Notes under the pieces: model-generated | The model's input: the letters and a program-made list of their open reading frames with translations, nothing else | What the model was told of the DNA's origin: nothing | The model's database searches: none | Part shown: positions 48,477 to 58,508 of the stretch, piece by piece | Layout: every line of letters starts with the position of its first letter | Numbering within the stretch: position 1 is the first letter of the stretch | Source of the DNA: Trichomonas vaginalis G3 | Taxonomy: Eukaryota; Parabasalia; Trichomonadida; Trichomonadidae | Length of the DNA stretch: 64,000 nt | Reading direction: 5' to 3' | NCBI RefSeq assembly: GCF_026262505.1 | Contig: NW_026529174.1 | Coordinates: forward strand, 62,001-126,000 | Made by a program: the position numbers and the translations under genes

Positions 48477-51400
48477 TTATTTCTTAATATCCGCATCCTT
48501 TGCAGCGATTAAAAGCGCATCCAATCCGTTGTCAAGATTATCGCAGAGTTCCTGAGACTTTCCCTCAGAAATACACCATTCCCTATGCTTTCTAACTCCT
48601 TCGCTCGTTGTTTCAACGAATTTCTTGAAGGCCTGCTTCAATTCCGAAACTCTTTTGTCGTCGGAATTGAAGAATTCCTTGATAATTGCAACAGGTCCAA
48701 CATTTACAGTCGCCAGAAGTGTTCCATGTAACTGTAATTCGAGACTTTGGTAATCTTTCTTATCAAGAGCCTTTCTGATCTTCTTTGTGCGATCAATAAT
48801 CATATTCGTGGAAACAACTATAGGTTCCAGTGTTATGTGGTCGATCCTTTCTATCTTTGTCCGTTTGGTCAGATAAGGCATCGCATTTTCAGTATGAATA
48901 ATATTCCTGAGCAAATGCTGGTGCATGATATCGCCTTGTCGGTCATTGCCAAGGGTAAACGGAGTCTCGTACATGAAAGTTTGAACGTTATGGTGCATCT
49001 CGAATTCGCTCTTTTCAACGCCATCGAAAAATGGCTCGATGAACGTGCATTGTATGTAGAGCTTTCCATCATCTTCGGGCTTGATTGAGGAATCTCTCAG
49101 AACAACAGAATCTTTGTACTGATTTTCGAGGCGCTGAGCGAGTTTGACGACGTTGGTGGCTCCACGCTCGCGATAGACGTAATCTCGTGCAATTCCGTTC
49201 TGAGAAAATGTGACTCGGAAGAAATTATTGTAAATTCTCGAGGAAGTATCGACATCGAACGTTTCTGCGAGGATTCTGTAGCATTCGGGTGTATCAATAC
49301 CCTTAAGAACCTGCTTTGCGTACTCTGGGAGGCACTCTTTCATACATAATCTTGCAGTTGCGTAAATTTCTTCAAGTTCCTGGCGTTTTCTATGATAAGG
49401 AGCCATAGAAACTCTACACTCGATCTCTTCGTACACGAATTCCTTCGATTTCCAGAAGTCCGCCAGCTTATTCAAGTAGAAATAATATCCTTCTTCGCTA
49501 GCCTTGAAAATGTTGGCCAACTCCAAGAGCGCGTCACCGCTTTCATCAATATCTGTCGATTCGTAGGCGATTTCCTGCAGAATCTTTACAGTATTGACCA
49601 AATATCTGAGTTTTTGCGGTTGGACATCTACGATTAGATTTATATCGGTTGTGGCCAAGGCTCCCAAAACATCGGTCAAATCTTCGATCGGACCGAAATC
49701 TGCTTGTAATGTGTCGGAATGCTCCAAAATCTTTGATAGAATCTTGTACGGAGGAGCTTCTGGAATGTTTATGTCGTTGTAATGGTCAGCCAACAATTTG
49801 ACATAAACAGAATTTAATATTGGCAAAATGTTGACAGAGAAATCCTGTGTATAGAGATGGAATATGATCTTGACAATCTCCTTGTAGTTCTTGCCGTATC
49901 TAACAACGCGAGCGGAGCAGAGTTGAGCACATAACAACAAATCACGTGATTTCGAGTCATCGATCGTAAATGTTGACATCGATGGCGTGGAAATAACTTT
50001 GCTTCTAACAGCGAACGATTTGCTCTTCGGTCTTGAAGAAATTGAGTATTTTCCTTCTAAATGGCTCAACATTTCGGATTTCTTGGTCGTAACGCCGGAT
50101 TTAAGCCTGTTGAGGACAAATTGCAATGACTGGAGTATTATATCTTCGTTTGTTGACTTAATAAATTCTTCGACAGAATTTGACTCGGCGAGTGACAGAA
50201 TCCAAAGGAAAAGAGGTATGGCGGGCTGCAGATCGTTATCCTGAGCAAATGGAATGTCTGTTAGCGGGGATAAAATGTATAAAATATTTAACATTTTATT
50301 TGCTAGGAATCTCTGCCTTCTTGGCTCAGCCTTTGAAGCTGCAACTAATATAGTGTGGAATATTCCTTGTACTGGCCTTGAATGCTTCGCTCTGATCGTT
50401 TTTACGCATAATTCTTCAATTTGCTTGTTGTCGAAGACCATTGCATCGAATAATGGCGAATCTAGGACTATTGATAAAAAGCTACATAATATTTCTGCTT
50501 TGTTCGGAGTGTTAAAGAAATTCTTTGTCACTTTTTCGATACAAGAAAAAGCTTTTTCTTTCGGAACTGATTCACGGATGAAGAAAGCAAATTCTTCAAT
50601 GAACTTCTTTGTCTGTATCAATCCATTATCTGTGAAAGAAGCGATCTTTGATACAAAAGTTTCTGAAAATTCTTCAATTCCAGCGAAAGTTGCGAGCTGG
50701 AACAGCATTGGAATGGCAACAAAGTCTCGCCTGTCAAGGAAGTTTACGATTTCACCTACCTTATTCAAGTACGTCTCGTATCCTTTGAGAATTCCGTCAT
50801 GTCTGTGGAAAATGTAGCGAGCAAAACCAGCCAAAATCTGCGGGGCCTCAGGATATACCTTAGATGCGTGGAATGCCATATCGATAAGGCCTTTTACCGC
50901 TTCAAAAGGCTTATCATTGAGGATTTCAAGTAAATTCGCCATAATTGTGATACAGTTTCTGCATGCAATGTCATCTCTGACCTTGTCAAGCCCGTCTTCT
51001 TCTACTTCTTTGTTCTTTAATTTCTCATAATATCCGAATAAATTCGGATCTCCTGAGAAAATTGTAGAGAAAATGCGGAAATCGCCATTTACGACATTGA
51101 GAGATTTATCTGGTTTGTCTTCCATGCCAAAAGAAACTCCAGCTGAAATCGGACCAGAAACAACAGGAATTCCGTTGTTTACGATCTGAAATGCTGCGTG
51201 CGCGATGAACTGCCTGTCATTGTCACTCTCATTTTGAACAATTGCGTGGTAAAGATACACAAAAATGTATAAATTCTTCGGCAACTTCGCAGGGAGGTCC
51301 GCTGTGAAGACATCGTCGAATACAGGTGATTTGTCGTGGTATGTACATGTACTTGTGAGTGATTTCACGTGCTGTTTCGTCATTGGATCAATAAGATAAG

Positions 51401-52481
51401 GAAGACGTGGAGTAATTTGAGATTCTTGGACACTGATGACACAGAAAATATTCCTAGCCTTCAATCCTTCAGGGAGCTTCTTTAATTGAATGGAATCAAG
51501 GCGAAATGTAAATTGATGGCGAAAAGTGACATCCGGTTTGATATTTATATGGAAATTTGTATGTAGTATTTCGTATCCTTCAATATTATGTGCCGATCTC
51601 GGTCGTGCTTTCATTACAACTTGAATTGGAATTTGAGTTCTGTTACTAGTGTTTTTAATTGCATCGTCGAGGTTGCGGATGATTGTATTTGAGCATAACC
51701 ATGCCTTTGGGAACTTATAACCATGAGCTCCTGTAATAATCGAAGTGACTTTCGCAAATGTAAAAGCAAATGTAGTATAAATATCCGAAATTCGAGGATA
51801 ACTATCAATAACAGATTTCTTTGCTGCTTCGATTGTTTTCGGACCTGGCTTGTCGTAATATCTGTCTACAGCGCTTCCTGATTCGATTTGAAGAATTCTC
51901 TGGAAGAGGATAACAAGGTGTATATTCGGAGATACTTCTGTGTTTTCGAATGTTACTTTCGAAGTAATTTCGATGTTTCCGTCAGGATTTGTGTATCGAA
52001 GTGTTTCTTTTGGCATAAAATGCCAGTAATCGGAAATTACTCTTTCTCCATTATGTAAAAATGCTATACATTTGATTGGTTCTAAGAAATAAAATCCGAA
52101 TTTGAAATTTCCGAGTTTGAAAGTGAGATATTGCATATTATTCTTAGGCGGATTGTAATTTCTAATAACTTCTAGGTTCTCTTCATTGCTTAAATAGTGC
52201 AAAATCAGAGAAGAAGGGTGAACTGTTGTAGATGGCGGAGCTGGGATGCTAGAATGCGACTCAGAATTCATGTCATCGTCATCGTTGTTTTCTTGGTTAG
52301 CTGCTGATTCAAGTTGTTGGATAGAAGGTGGTTGTAAAATTGGAATTGAAAATAATTTAACAACAGGAATCTCTGAAAATTCAGGATCATTGCTCAGACG
52401 GATAGCAATGTCGCTTTTCAATGGACTTCCTCCCGATTCTTGAATGGTTGTCGAAAAAGAAACGGTAGAATGTAAATCCAT
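48477..52481 (-). CDS. DOCK-family guanine nucleotide exchange factor
   Basis: 1334 residues. A C2-like DHR-1 region near residues 310-470 (VTFRHQFTFRLDSIQLKKLP, FCVISVQES, KSPVFDDVFTADLP, LYIFVYLYH). A long helical repeat region follows (about 490-990). The DHR-2 catalytic region (about 1020-1310) has YIQCTFIEPFFDG, FMYETPFTLGNDRQGDIMHQ, LLRNIIHTENAMPYLTKRT, ITLEPIVVSTNMI, and LHGTLLATVNVGPVAIIKEF. The wording (V-N-x-G-P, E-T-P-F-T, P-Y-L...R) is that of Rac/Cdc42-type DOCK proteins. It activates Rho-family GTPases and so controls actin, consistent with the amoeboid form of trichomonads on host cells. Shorter than typical animal DOCKs (over 1800). The frame is whole. Confidence 0.9.
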   Translation of the reverse strand: MDLHSTVSFSTTIQESGGSPLKSDIAIRLSNDPEFSEIPVVKLFSIPILQPPSIQQLESAANQENNDDDDMNSESHSSIPAPPSTTVHPSSLILHYLSNEENLEVIRNYNPPKNNMQYLTFKLGNFKFGFYFLEPIKCIAFLHNGERVISDYWHFMPKETLRYTNPDGNIEITSKVTFENTEVSPNIHLVILFQRILQIESGSAVDRYYDKPGPKTIEAAKKSVIDSYPRISDIYTTFAFTFAKVTSIITGAHGYKFPKAWLCSNTIIRNLDDAIKNTSNRTQIPIQVVMKARPRSAHNIEGYEILHTNFHINIKPDVTFRHQFTFRLDSIQLKKLPEGLKARNIFCVISVQESQITPRLPYLIDPMTKQHVKSLTSTCTYHDKSPVFDDVFTADLPAKLPKNLYIFVYLYHAIVQNESDNDRQFIAHAAFQIVNNGIPVVSGPISAGVSFGMEDKPDKSLNVVNGDFRIFSTIFSGDPNLFGYYEKLKNKEVEEDGLDKVRDDIACRNCITIMANLLEILNDKPFEAVKGLIDMAFHASKVYPEAPQILAGFARYIFHRHDGILKGYETYLNKVGEIVNFLDRRDFVAIPMLFQLATFAGIEEFSETFVSKIASFTDNGLIQTKKFIEEFAFFIRESVPKEKAFSCIEKVTKNFFNTPNKAEILCSFLSIVLDSPLFDAMVFDNKQIEELCVKTIRAKHSRPVQGIFHTILVAASKAEPRRQRFLANKMLNILYILSPLTDIPFAQDNDLQPAIPLFLWILSLAESNSVEEFIKSTNEDIILQSLQFVLNRLKSGVTTKKSEMLSHLEGKYSISSRPKSKSFAVRSKVISTPSMSTFTIDDSKSRDLLLCAQLCSARVVRYGKNYKEIVKIIFHLYTQDFSVNILPILNSVYVKLLADHYNDINIPEAPPYKILSKILEHSDTLQADFGPIEDLTDVLGALATTDINLIVDVQPQKLRYLVNTVKILQEIAYESTDIDESGDALLELANIFKASEEGYYFYLNKLADFWKSKEFVYEEIECRVSMAPYHRKRQELEEIYATARLCMKECLPEYAKQVLKGIDTPECYRILAETFDVDTSSRIYNNFFRVTFSQNGIARDYVYRERGATNVVKLAQRLENQYKDSVVLRDSSIKPEDDGKLYIQCTFIEPFFDGVEKSEFEMHHNVQTFMYETPFTLGNDRQGDIMHQHLLRNIIHTENAMPYLTKRTKIERIDHITLEPIVVSTNMIIDRTKKIRKALDKKDYQSLELQLHGTLLATVNVGPVAIIKEFFNSDDKRVSELKQAFKKFVETTSEGVRKHREWCISEGKSQELCDNLDNGLDALLIAAKDADIKK

Positions 52482-52640
52482 ATAAAAAAATTCTTTTTGT
52501 AAACCTAAGAATCGGATAAAAAAAATCTTAATCTATGCGAAACGCAAGATATAAAGCAGTTATTCAAATACTCTCTTGTTTTCAGGCGAATTTGATTAAT
52601 ATATAGCGTTCCAAAGTAAAAACTCAAACGTGGATAAAAT

Positions 52641-52895
52641 AGTAGTGGATATGACGGGTTGTGTGACTTTTTTTGTAAACGTAAGAATTCATATGATATT
52701 GAACGATTTTGTATCATTTTTTTTAACATATGAAGTAAAAAATGTATGATTCTTACGGTTTTTATTCTTACGTTTTTGAATAAATCAAGATTTAAAAAAT
52801 TTTCAAAATTGTAAGACATTTACACTCAACCCATACATAATGAAATAAAAAATAAAAAAATTAACATTAATTTTAAAAGAAGCTATATATAGATG
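52641..52895 (+). repeat. Truncated element-A-type terminal repeat
   Basis: Begins AGTAGTGGATATGACGGG and follows element A's terminal repeat through AAGAAGCTATATATAGATG, then stops where a second terminus (AGTAGTATATGATGCGGG) starts. Lies 160 bases upstream of the DOCK ATG. Either the outer element into which B inserted, or a leftover solo end. A short deletion in the middle (near 52845-52875) separates it from A's version. Confidence 0.75.
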
Positions 52896-52924
52896 AGTAG
52901 TATATGATGCGGGTTGTGTGACTT

Positions 52925-53400
52925 TTTTTGTAATCGTAAGAATTCTCACATAATTGAATGATTTTTGAACATACTTCCGAATAGCAGATTTTAAAAATTT
53001 ATGAATAATTTATAAAAAGTTTTTATTCCTACAATTCCTATATTACCATTAATAAAAAGAATATATTTTATAATAGTTTCATTTCGAACATGTTAAAATT
53101 TATCTGCATTTCGAAAAATTTTATTATAAATGATAATATAATTTATTAAATTAATATATAACTTATGAATTTTTACTTTTTGTATGAAATAAAATTTAGT
53201 ATTAATAAAGTTATAAAATAAATTGGTGCATGTTAGATGTAAATAAGATAGAAAAAGGTGTCAATTTTTTAAAAAATTTTGAATTCAATGAGTTATATCA
53301 AAAATAAAATTCTTGAATAGAGTAAAAAAATTTAAATAATTTATTTAAATATTTTCTTCTGACATTTTTGAATAATTTATTTTTTTAATTCGTAAGAAAA
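52925..53400. other. Non-coding left end of element B
   Basis: AT-rich sequence after the terminal motif. The last 60 bases (CATTTTTGAATAATTTATTT then TTTTAATTCG) match the sequence just inside A's left terminal repeat (28038-28070), so A and B share this junction. No gene seen. Confidence 0.5.
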
Positions 53401-53685
53401 TGAGTGACAACAAAGCAGTCAAGAGTCCAGACGATGAATATAAAAGAAACTAAATAGAATTAAATCAAAAATATGCTATTACAAAAAGAAGCCGCAATGT
53501 GGTGGGGTTGATGCCCATAAAACTAAAGTAATTGAAAACGATGAAGAAATAATCGAAAAATTAGAAACTTACCGTTCAATCCTTAAACTGAGTGAAGCAA
53601 AAATAAAAGAATTTAATAGAATAAATAAATTGATTGGAAGAGATGAATTTAATAAAGATGAATTTTTAAACTCAATCCAAATTTA
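53401..53685 (+). pseudogene. Relic of the 87-residue element gene
   Basis: Starts MSDNKAVKSPDDEYK-like and later reads KIKEFNRINKLIGRDEFNKD, matching A's gene at 39608-39871 along most of its length. It is broken. In A this gene adjoins the integrase; here it is next to the terminus with the integrase absent. Confidence 0.7.
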
Positions 53686-53847
53686 ATTTTTGTTCCTCTT
53701 CGACAACGTCTCTCTTTCCATCATTACTGCATAACCACATTTTCTCAGTTTTAGTGGTTTGTTATTTTTAGCAAGTTCTCGCATCATTTTTATCGTTTCC
53801 TCCCTTGTTATGATTCGTGGTAAATTTTGAGCTTGTGGGGTATTCAT
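53683..53847 (-). CDS. Small element gene, 54 residues
   Basis: MNTPQAQNLPRIITREETIK followed by MMRELAKNNKPLKLRKCGYA and an Arg/Lys/Asn-rich end. Preceded by the element start box (TTTTTATTTTTATCATAA). Overlaps the end of the preceding relic by three bases. No family recognised; the start box is the main support. Confidence 0.4.
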   Translation of the reverse strand: MNTPQAQNLPRIITREETIKMMRELAKNNKPLKLRKCGYAVMMERETLSKRNKN

Positions 53848-53904
53848 TTATGATAAAAATAAAAATTTGTCATTAACGACCAAAAATATATTTTATCGTT
53901 AATG

Positions 53905-54020
53905 GTTTCAGGTTATTCAATAATGACTTATTTTTGAAGAACTGAAGGTGTCACCAGGTCACCATGTGTCACCAGGTTAATTAACTTCTTTAAAAAATGA
54001 TGACAACATGACATTTTGAC
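53905..54020. repeat. First junction repeat unit before KilA-N
   Basis: GGTTATTCAATAATGACTTA, TTTTTGAAGAACTGAAGGTG, TCACCAGGTCACCATGTGTC then a GACAACATGACATTTTGACA end. Same unit as the arrays after KilA-N, in plus orientation. Confidence 0.85.
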
Positions 54021-54075
54021 AACAACACGGGTTATTCAATAATTAATTATTTTTATTTTTTTCTAACTTTTTATT

Positions 54076-54759
54076 TTGTATGTAAGAACAGTAATATCGG
54101 TCGAAGCACAGACGTTCACGAACAAATCTAATGGCGAAACATTCACAAAAGGCACTTATAACGGTATTGAAGTCTTACGTAGAGACAAGGATGATTACAT
54201 TAATGCAACAAAGATGGCAAGAGAAGCGGGAAAGTTAAACCATTTAAACAGATTTCTCAATAGTGCTAAAATGCAGGAAATTCTTGAGTTTTGGTTGAAA
54301 GAATATGGTGGAGCCAAAAGTGGCTCGACCTCAAAACAAGCATTTTATGAGCTTACAAAAGGTGTTATAAATGAATTCAAAGGTATTTACATACATCCTG
54401 ACCTCGTTCATTTTGTTGCTGAATGGTGCTCTGTAAAGTATGCATTTTATGTCAAAGATATTATGGACTCCATAGACAAGAAAGTTCATGAGAAATTAGA
54501 TGAAGAAGAACTCGAAGATACAGTAGAGAATGCTAAACCTTTGTTTGAAGAAGAAGTTGGAAAAATGTGCGAAAAACAATTAGAACATGAACGTGAGTTA
54601 TGTTATGGTTATAGAGATTCTCCATACGAACTAGACCAATGGGAACAAGAAAATTTAAAGAGAGAATTTAGAGAATATGAACTCGCTAAGATAGCATTAG
54701 AAGCTGCAGAAAAGAAGTTAAAAGCTTGGGGTTGTTTTGTACAAAAATATTGTGAGTAA
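54076..54759 (+). CDS. KilA-N domain protein of element B
   Basis: About 227 residues; the start codon is uncertain. The KilA-N DNA-binding domain spans about residues 15-130: GTYNGIEVLRRDKDDYINAT, KMAREAGKLNHLNRFL, WLKEYGG, and the closing GIYIHPDLVHFVAEWCSVKY with AFYVKDIMD. The C-terminal part is an acidic/Lys helix. KilA-N proteins of large DNA viruses and phages bind DNA and are common in trichomonad elements. It is bracketed by the repeat arrays at 53905-54020 and 54760-55490, which are natural candidate binding sites (inference). Confidence 0.85.
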   Translation: MYVRTVISVEAQTFTNKSNGETFTKGTYNGIEVLRRDKDDYINATKMAREAGKLNHLNRFLNSAKMQEILEFWLKEYGGAKSGSTSKQAFYELTKGVINEFKGIYIHPDLVHFVAEWCSVKYAFYVKDIMDSIDKKVHEKLDEEELEDTVENAKPLFEEEVGKMCEKQLEHERELCYGYRDSPYELDQWEQENLKREFREYELAKIALEAAEKKLKAWGCFVQKYCE

Positions 54760-55490
54760 ATGTTTTCAGGTTATTCAATAATGACTTATTTTTGAAGAAC
54801 TGAAGGTGTCACCAGGTCACCAGGTAATTTAACTCATGACATTTTGACAACACAGGAGGAAGGTAGTTATGACTTATTTTTGAAGAACTGAAGGTGTCAC
54901 CAGGTCACCATGTGTCACCAGGTTAATTAACTTCTTTTAAAAAATGAGACAACATGACATTTTGACAACATCACAGGAGGAAGGTAGTTATGACTTATTT
55001 TTGAAGAACTGAAGGTGTCACCATGTCACCAGGTCATTTAACTCATGACATTTTGACAACACAGGAGGAGGGTAGTTATGACTTATTTTTGAAGAACTGA
55101 AGGTGTCACCAGGTCACCATGTGTCACCAGGTCATTTAACTTCTTTTAAAAAATGAGACAACATGACATTTTGACAACATCACAGGAGGAAGGTAGTTAT
55201 GACTTATTTTTGAAGAACTGAAGGTGTCACCATGTCACCAGGTCATTTAACTCATGACATTTTGACAACATCACAGGAGGAGGGTAGTTATGACTTATTT
55301 TTGAAGAACTGAAGGTGTCACCAGGTCACCAGGTAATTTAACTCATGACATTTTGACAACACAGGAGGAAGGTAGTTATGACTTATTTTTGAAGAACTGA
55401 AGGTGTCACCAGGTCACCATGTGTCACCAGGTTAATTAACTTCTTTTAAAAAATGAGACAACATGACATTTTGACAACACAGGTACGAAA
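54760..55490. repeat. Junction-repeat array, plus orientation, about 7 units
   Basis: A long/short alternating unit: ATGACTTATTTTTGAAGAAC, TGAAGGTGTCACCAGGTCACC, (ATGTGTCACCAGG), TTAACTTCTTTTAAAAAATG, GACAACATGACATTTTGACA, ACAGGAGGAAGGTAG. Units of about 90 and 120 bp alternate. The GTCACC/GGTGAC core recurs two to three times per unit. No spacers and no CRISPR-like regular layout. Confidence 0.92.
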
Positions 55491-55522
55491 AGAGGAAGGC
55501 AAAAATAAATTCCAATCATACT

Positions 55523-57835
55523 TTATAAAGCTTCATTTACAGGTATTTCATCGTCAGTAAATGAATCCTCATTATCGTTTGGTTCAACCTGTTTATATAA
55601 TCCTTTCATTTCTTCTTTCAAAACATAACACCATGTTTGTTTACCATCTATTCTTACCTGTTTCCTATCACATTTATCCTTAATACTCATTTGAAAGTTT
55701 TTGTCTTTCATGTCTGATGGTTTGCAGAATAGAGCATTTTTACACGTCATACCTGCACACAATTCATCATAATGTGTATTTATCCATACATCTAAAGGAT
55801 TTGTTGATAATTCTATTAAATCTTGTTTGGCTTCAGTCATCGGTATGATTCGTACATTAAATGATGAAAGGTCATATTGCATAAAATATGTTAAAAGGTT
55901 ATCATAAAATTCCTTTGTGCATGAATCCATTAAATTCTTGAAGTAATCAAATTGACCCTTGAATTTACCATTAACCCTTAAAACTACGTATCTTCTGTCT
56001 CCAACTTCAATTTTGACAGGGTAGACGTTGTTAGTTACGAAAATGAAGTTTGCAACATTCTGAGCAGTTCTTCTGGGTTGATTCTTTTCATTAATTCTAA
56101 TCTCATTATCCGTTATAATTGATTTCAAAGCGTTGAAGTTTGCGAGTCTGTCTTCACCTACATTCTTGAGTTCATTAAGTACAAGAAACATTTTATTTTC
56201 AACTACTGAGTTGAAATTACCCGTTAGCTCACCTATTTCGGTAATGTTTTTACATGAATAACCTGCGAGAAGTTCAGAAATAATGTCTGTAAATCTGTTT
56301 TTACCTGTTCCCTGAAGTCCTTTCAAAATAATTGCTGTTTCATTCTTGATTCCAGGATGTTGAATCATTGATGCAATCCAGCCGAGAAGGTATTTATACA
56401 CTTCATCGTTATTATCACAAATGGCTTCTTTAATGAAATCCATAAACATCTCAATTTTTGAGTAATCAAGCTTTTCAAGAATGTTGTATTTATAACCCTG
56501 AAACGTTGAGAAAACATCGGGGGAATCAGATTTAAAGCAAACACCCTTAACGGTTAATGAAGACAATTGATTTAATAGTACATCCCATGCTGTTATGGTT
56601 TTACCTTCTTCTTTAAATAATTTAATCATTTTAAGTGACTCTTTCATGTTTGACTGAAGAACGAATGATATTTGATTCATTTTGTCGTGGATATTATAGT
56701 CCTTTTGAATGAAATATTTGTTTCCACAATCTACAAAACGAATTACACGTGATAAATCCTCAATTACTTCAGAACTGTTTTTATACTGATGATTTTCAGC
56801 CCTGCGTCTAATATCTGTTATCAAAAACGAGTCATCAAGTTTGATATCAAATGTTATTTTTGGCTTACGTAATAAAGGTAAAACATATTCATCATAATAT
56901 TCCTTTTGATAAAGTTTTAGAATCTTCACTAAAACAAATGGAGAAGTCATTAAATGTGCATATCTACTACGTGCTTTTTCAAAATTACTTTTTGCATTTT
57001 CTGTTAAATTGCAGAAGTTATAAACGTTATCGTATGCTTCATTAATTAAATGATTAGGTAACGAATTAATTGCTTGAAACAGTGTGAATAATGTAACTTC
57101 TTTTTCTAAATTCATGTTTCCACCGTCATTATGTACTTCAAAATCACAGATGCCATCAACTATGCTCTGGGCAAGTTTATCGTCAATGTTTACATCTTTG
57201 TTTTCATTCATTATACTCTTTATTTCTTCGCTCTTTTGTTCAACTCTTACCTTAATATTCAAATCATTTAATATATCATTCACTGTTCTAGTTAATGTTG
57301 AATCATAACTTCCACGAATGAATGAGTATGTATTGATTGGTTCTGATGCATTCTTGCGAACTCTTGATTCAGCCATAACCACTAATGAACGCTTTGAATC
57401 ATCAATAGAAGTCATTATGTCAATATCATAATCATTGCAGGAATAACATTTAATCATTCTGTTCGAAACTGCATAGAAGAAATTAGTGTTGCAATAAATG
57501 TGAAGACCTCCTGATGCGGTTTTAACGATAACATCTTTATCCGAAAGTTTTGATAAAATGTCTTTTCTAACTGTTTCTTTAAGTTCATCATTGTACGATT
57601 TATTGATATCAACATCTATAATCGTTAAATTTGAAATTTTATTTACTAATAAAGCTGTACCAGTTTTCCTTCCTCTTCCTCCATCATGTTTGAGGTAGTT
57701 ATGTAAATCAATCTTGTTTTCACCAATTCTTTCGTTGAGGGTTTTAGTTTCTGCCACAACTAATTCCTCAGCTAATGAATCAATAACTTGTTCATCAGAA
57801 ATGATGAAGTTGCTGTTGCTGTTTGTTGCTGTCAT
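55523..57835 (-). CDS. Primase-helicase (AEP primase plus SF3 helicase) of element B
   Basis: 770 residues. The N-terminal part looks like an archaeo-eukaryotic primase: TIIDVDINKSY (D-x-D), KTASGGLHIYC (S-x-H), then YDIDIMTSID (third acidic site). A helical linker follows (about 200-420). The C-terminal half is an SF3/D5 helicase: LKGLQGTGKNRF (Walker A), FLVLNELKNV (Walker B), ANFIFVTNNVYPVKI and DRRYVVLRVNG. The helicase half resembles element C's 411-residue protein throughout. The element start box (TTTTTATTCCTATATAA) adjoins the ATG. It would prime and unwind element DNA, replacing the protein-primed polymerase module of A. The frame looks whole. Confidence 0.9.
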   Translation of the reverse strand: MTATNSNSNFIISDEQVIDSLAEELVVAETKTLNERIGENKIDLHNYLKHDGGRGRKTGTALLVNKISNLTIIDVDINKSYNDELKETVRKDILSKLSDKDVIVKTASGGLHIYCNTNFFYAVSNRMIKCYSCNDYDIDIMTSIDDSKRSLVVMAESRVRKNASEPINTYSFIRGSYDSTLTRTVNDILNDLNIKVRVEQKSEEIKSIMNENKDVNIDDKLAQSIVDGICDFEVHNDGGNMNLEKEVTLFTLFQAINSLPNHLINEAYDNVYNFCNLTENAKSNFEKARSRYAHLMTSPFVLVKILKLYQKEYYDEYVLPLLRKPKITFDIKLDDSFLITDIRRRAENHQYKNSSEVIEDLSRVIRFVDCGNKYFIQKDYNIHDKMNQISFVLQSNMKESLKMIKLFKEEGKTITAWDVLLNQLSSLTVKGVCFKSDSPDVFSTFQGYKYNILEKLDYSKIEMFMDFIKEAICDNNDEVYKYLLGWIASMIQHPGIKNETAIILKGLQGTGKNRFTDIISELLAGYSCKNITEIGELTGNFNSVVENKMFLVLNELKNVGEDRLANFNALKSIITDNEIRINEKNQPRRTAQNVANFIFVTNNVYPVKIEVGDRRYVVLRVNGKFKGQFDYFKNLMDSCTKEFYDNLLTYFMQYDLSSFNVRIIPMTEAKQDLIELSTNPLDVWINTHYDELCAGMTCKNALFCKPSDMKDKNFQMSIKDKCDRKQVRIDGKQTWCYVLKEEMKGLYKQVEPNDNEDSFTDDEIPVNEAL

Positions 57836-57860
57836 TTATATAGGAATAAAAAAATAAAAA
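57836..57860 (-). promoter_or_regulatory. Element-type start box before primase-helicase
   Basis: On the minus strand: TTTTTATTTTTTTATTCC then TATATAAATG. Same type as the boxes at 39261-39276 and before the polymerase at 44988. Confidence 0.5.
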
Positions 57861-57904
57861 TAATTTTAAAACTAACTTTATTTTTTGACTGCATCAAATT
57901 TTCG

Positions 57905-58430
57905 TAAATGTTGTCAAAATGTCATGTTGTCTCATTTTTTAAAAGAAGTTAATTAACCTGGTGACACATGGTGACCTGGTGACACCTTCAGTTCTTCAAA
58001 AATAAGTCATAACTACCTTCCTCCTGTGTTGTCAAAATGTCATGAGTTAAATTACCTGGTGACATGGTGACACCTTCAGTTCTTCAAAAATAAGTCATAA
58101 CTACCTTCCTCCTGTGATGTTGTCAAAATGTCATGTTGTCTCATTTTTTAAAAGAAGTTAAATGACCTGGTGACACCTTCAGTTCTTCAAAAATAAGTCA
58201 TTATTGAATAACCTGTGTTGTTGTCAAAATGTCATGAGTTAAATGACCTGGTGACATGGTGACACCTTCAGTTCTTCAAAAATAAGTCATAACTACCTTC
58301 CTCCTGTGATGTTGTCAAAATGTCATGTTGTCTCATTTTTTAAAAGAAGTTAAATGACCTGGTGACACATGGTGACCTGGTGACACCTTCAGTTCTTCAA
58401 AAATAATTATTGAATAACCTAAAACCATTA
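57905..58430. repeat. Junction-repeat array, minus orientation, about 5 units
   Basis: The same unit as 54760-55490 but inverted: TGTCAAAATGTCATGTTGTC, TTTAAAAGAAGTTAATTAACC, GGTGACACATGGTGACC, CACCTTCAGTTCTTCAAAAA, TAAGTCATAACTACCTTCC. It separates primase-helicase from the fibre gene. Together with the left arrays it brackets the KilA-N/primase-helicase module. Confidence 0.92.
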
Positions 58431-58508
58431 ACGATAAAATTTATTTCTGCAGTTCATCCATTACTTCATTACCTAATTAATTACAGACATAAAATATATT
58501 TAGTTCAT

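Noticed and set aside
54760-58430. CRISPR-like repeat array
   Set aside because: Units are contiguous with no unique equal-length spacers, there are no cas genes, and the setting is a eukaryotic element.
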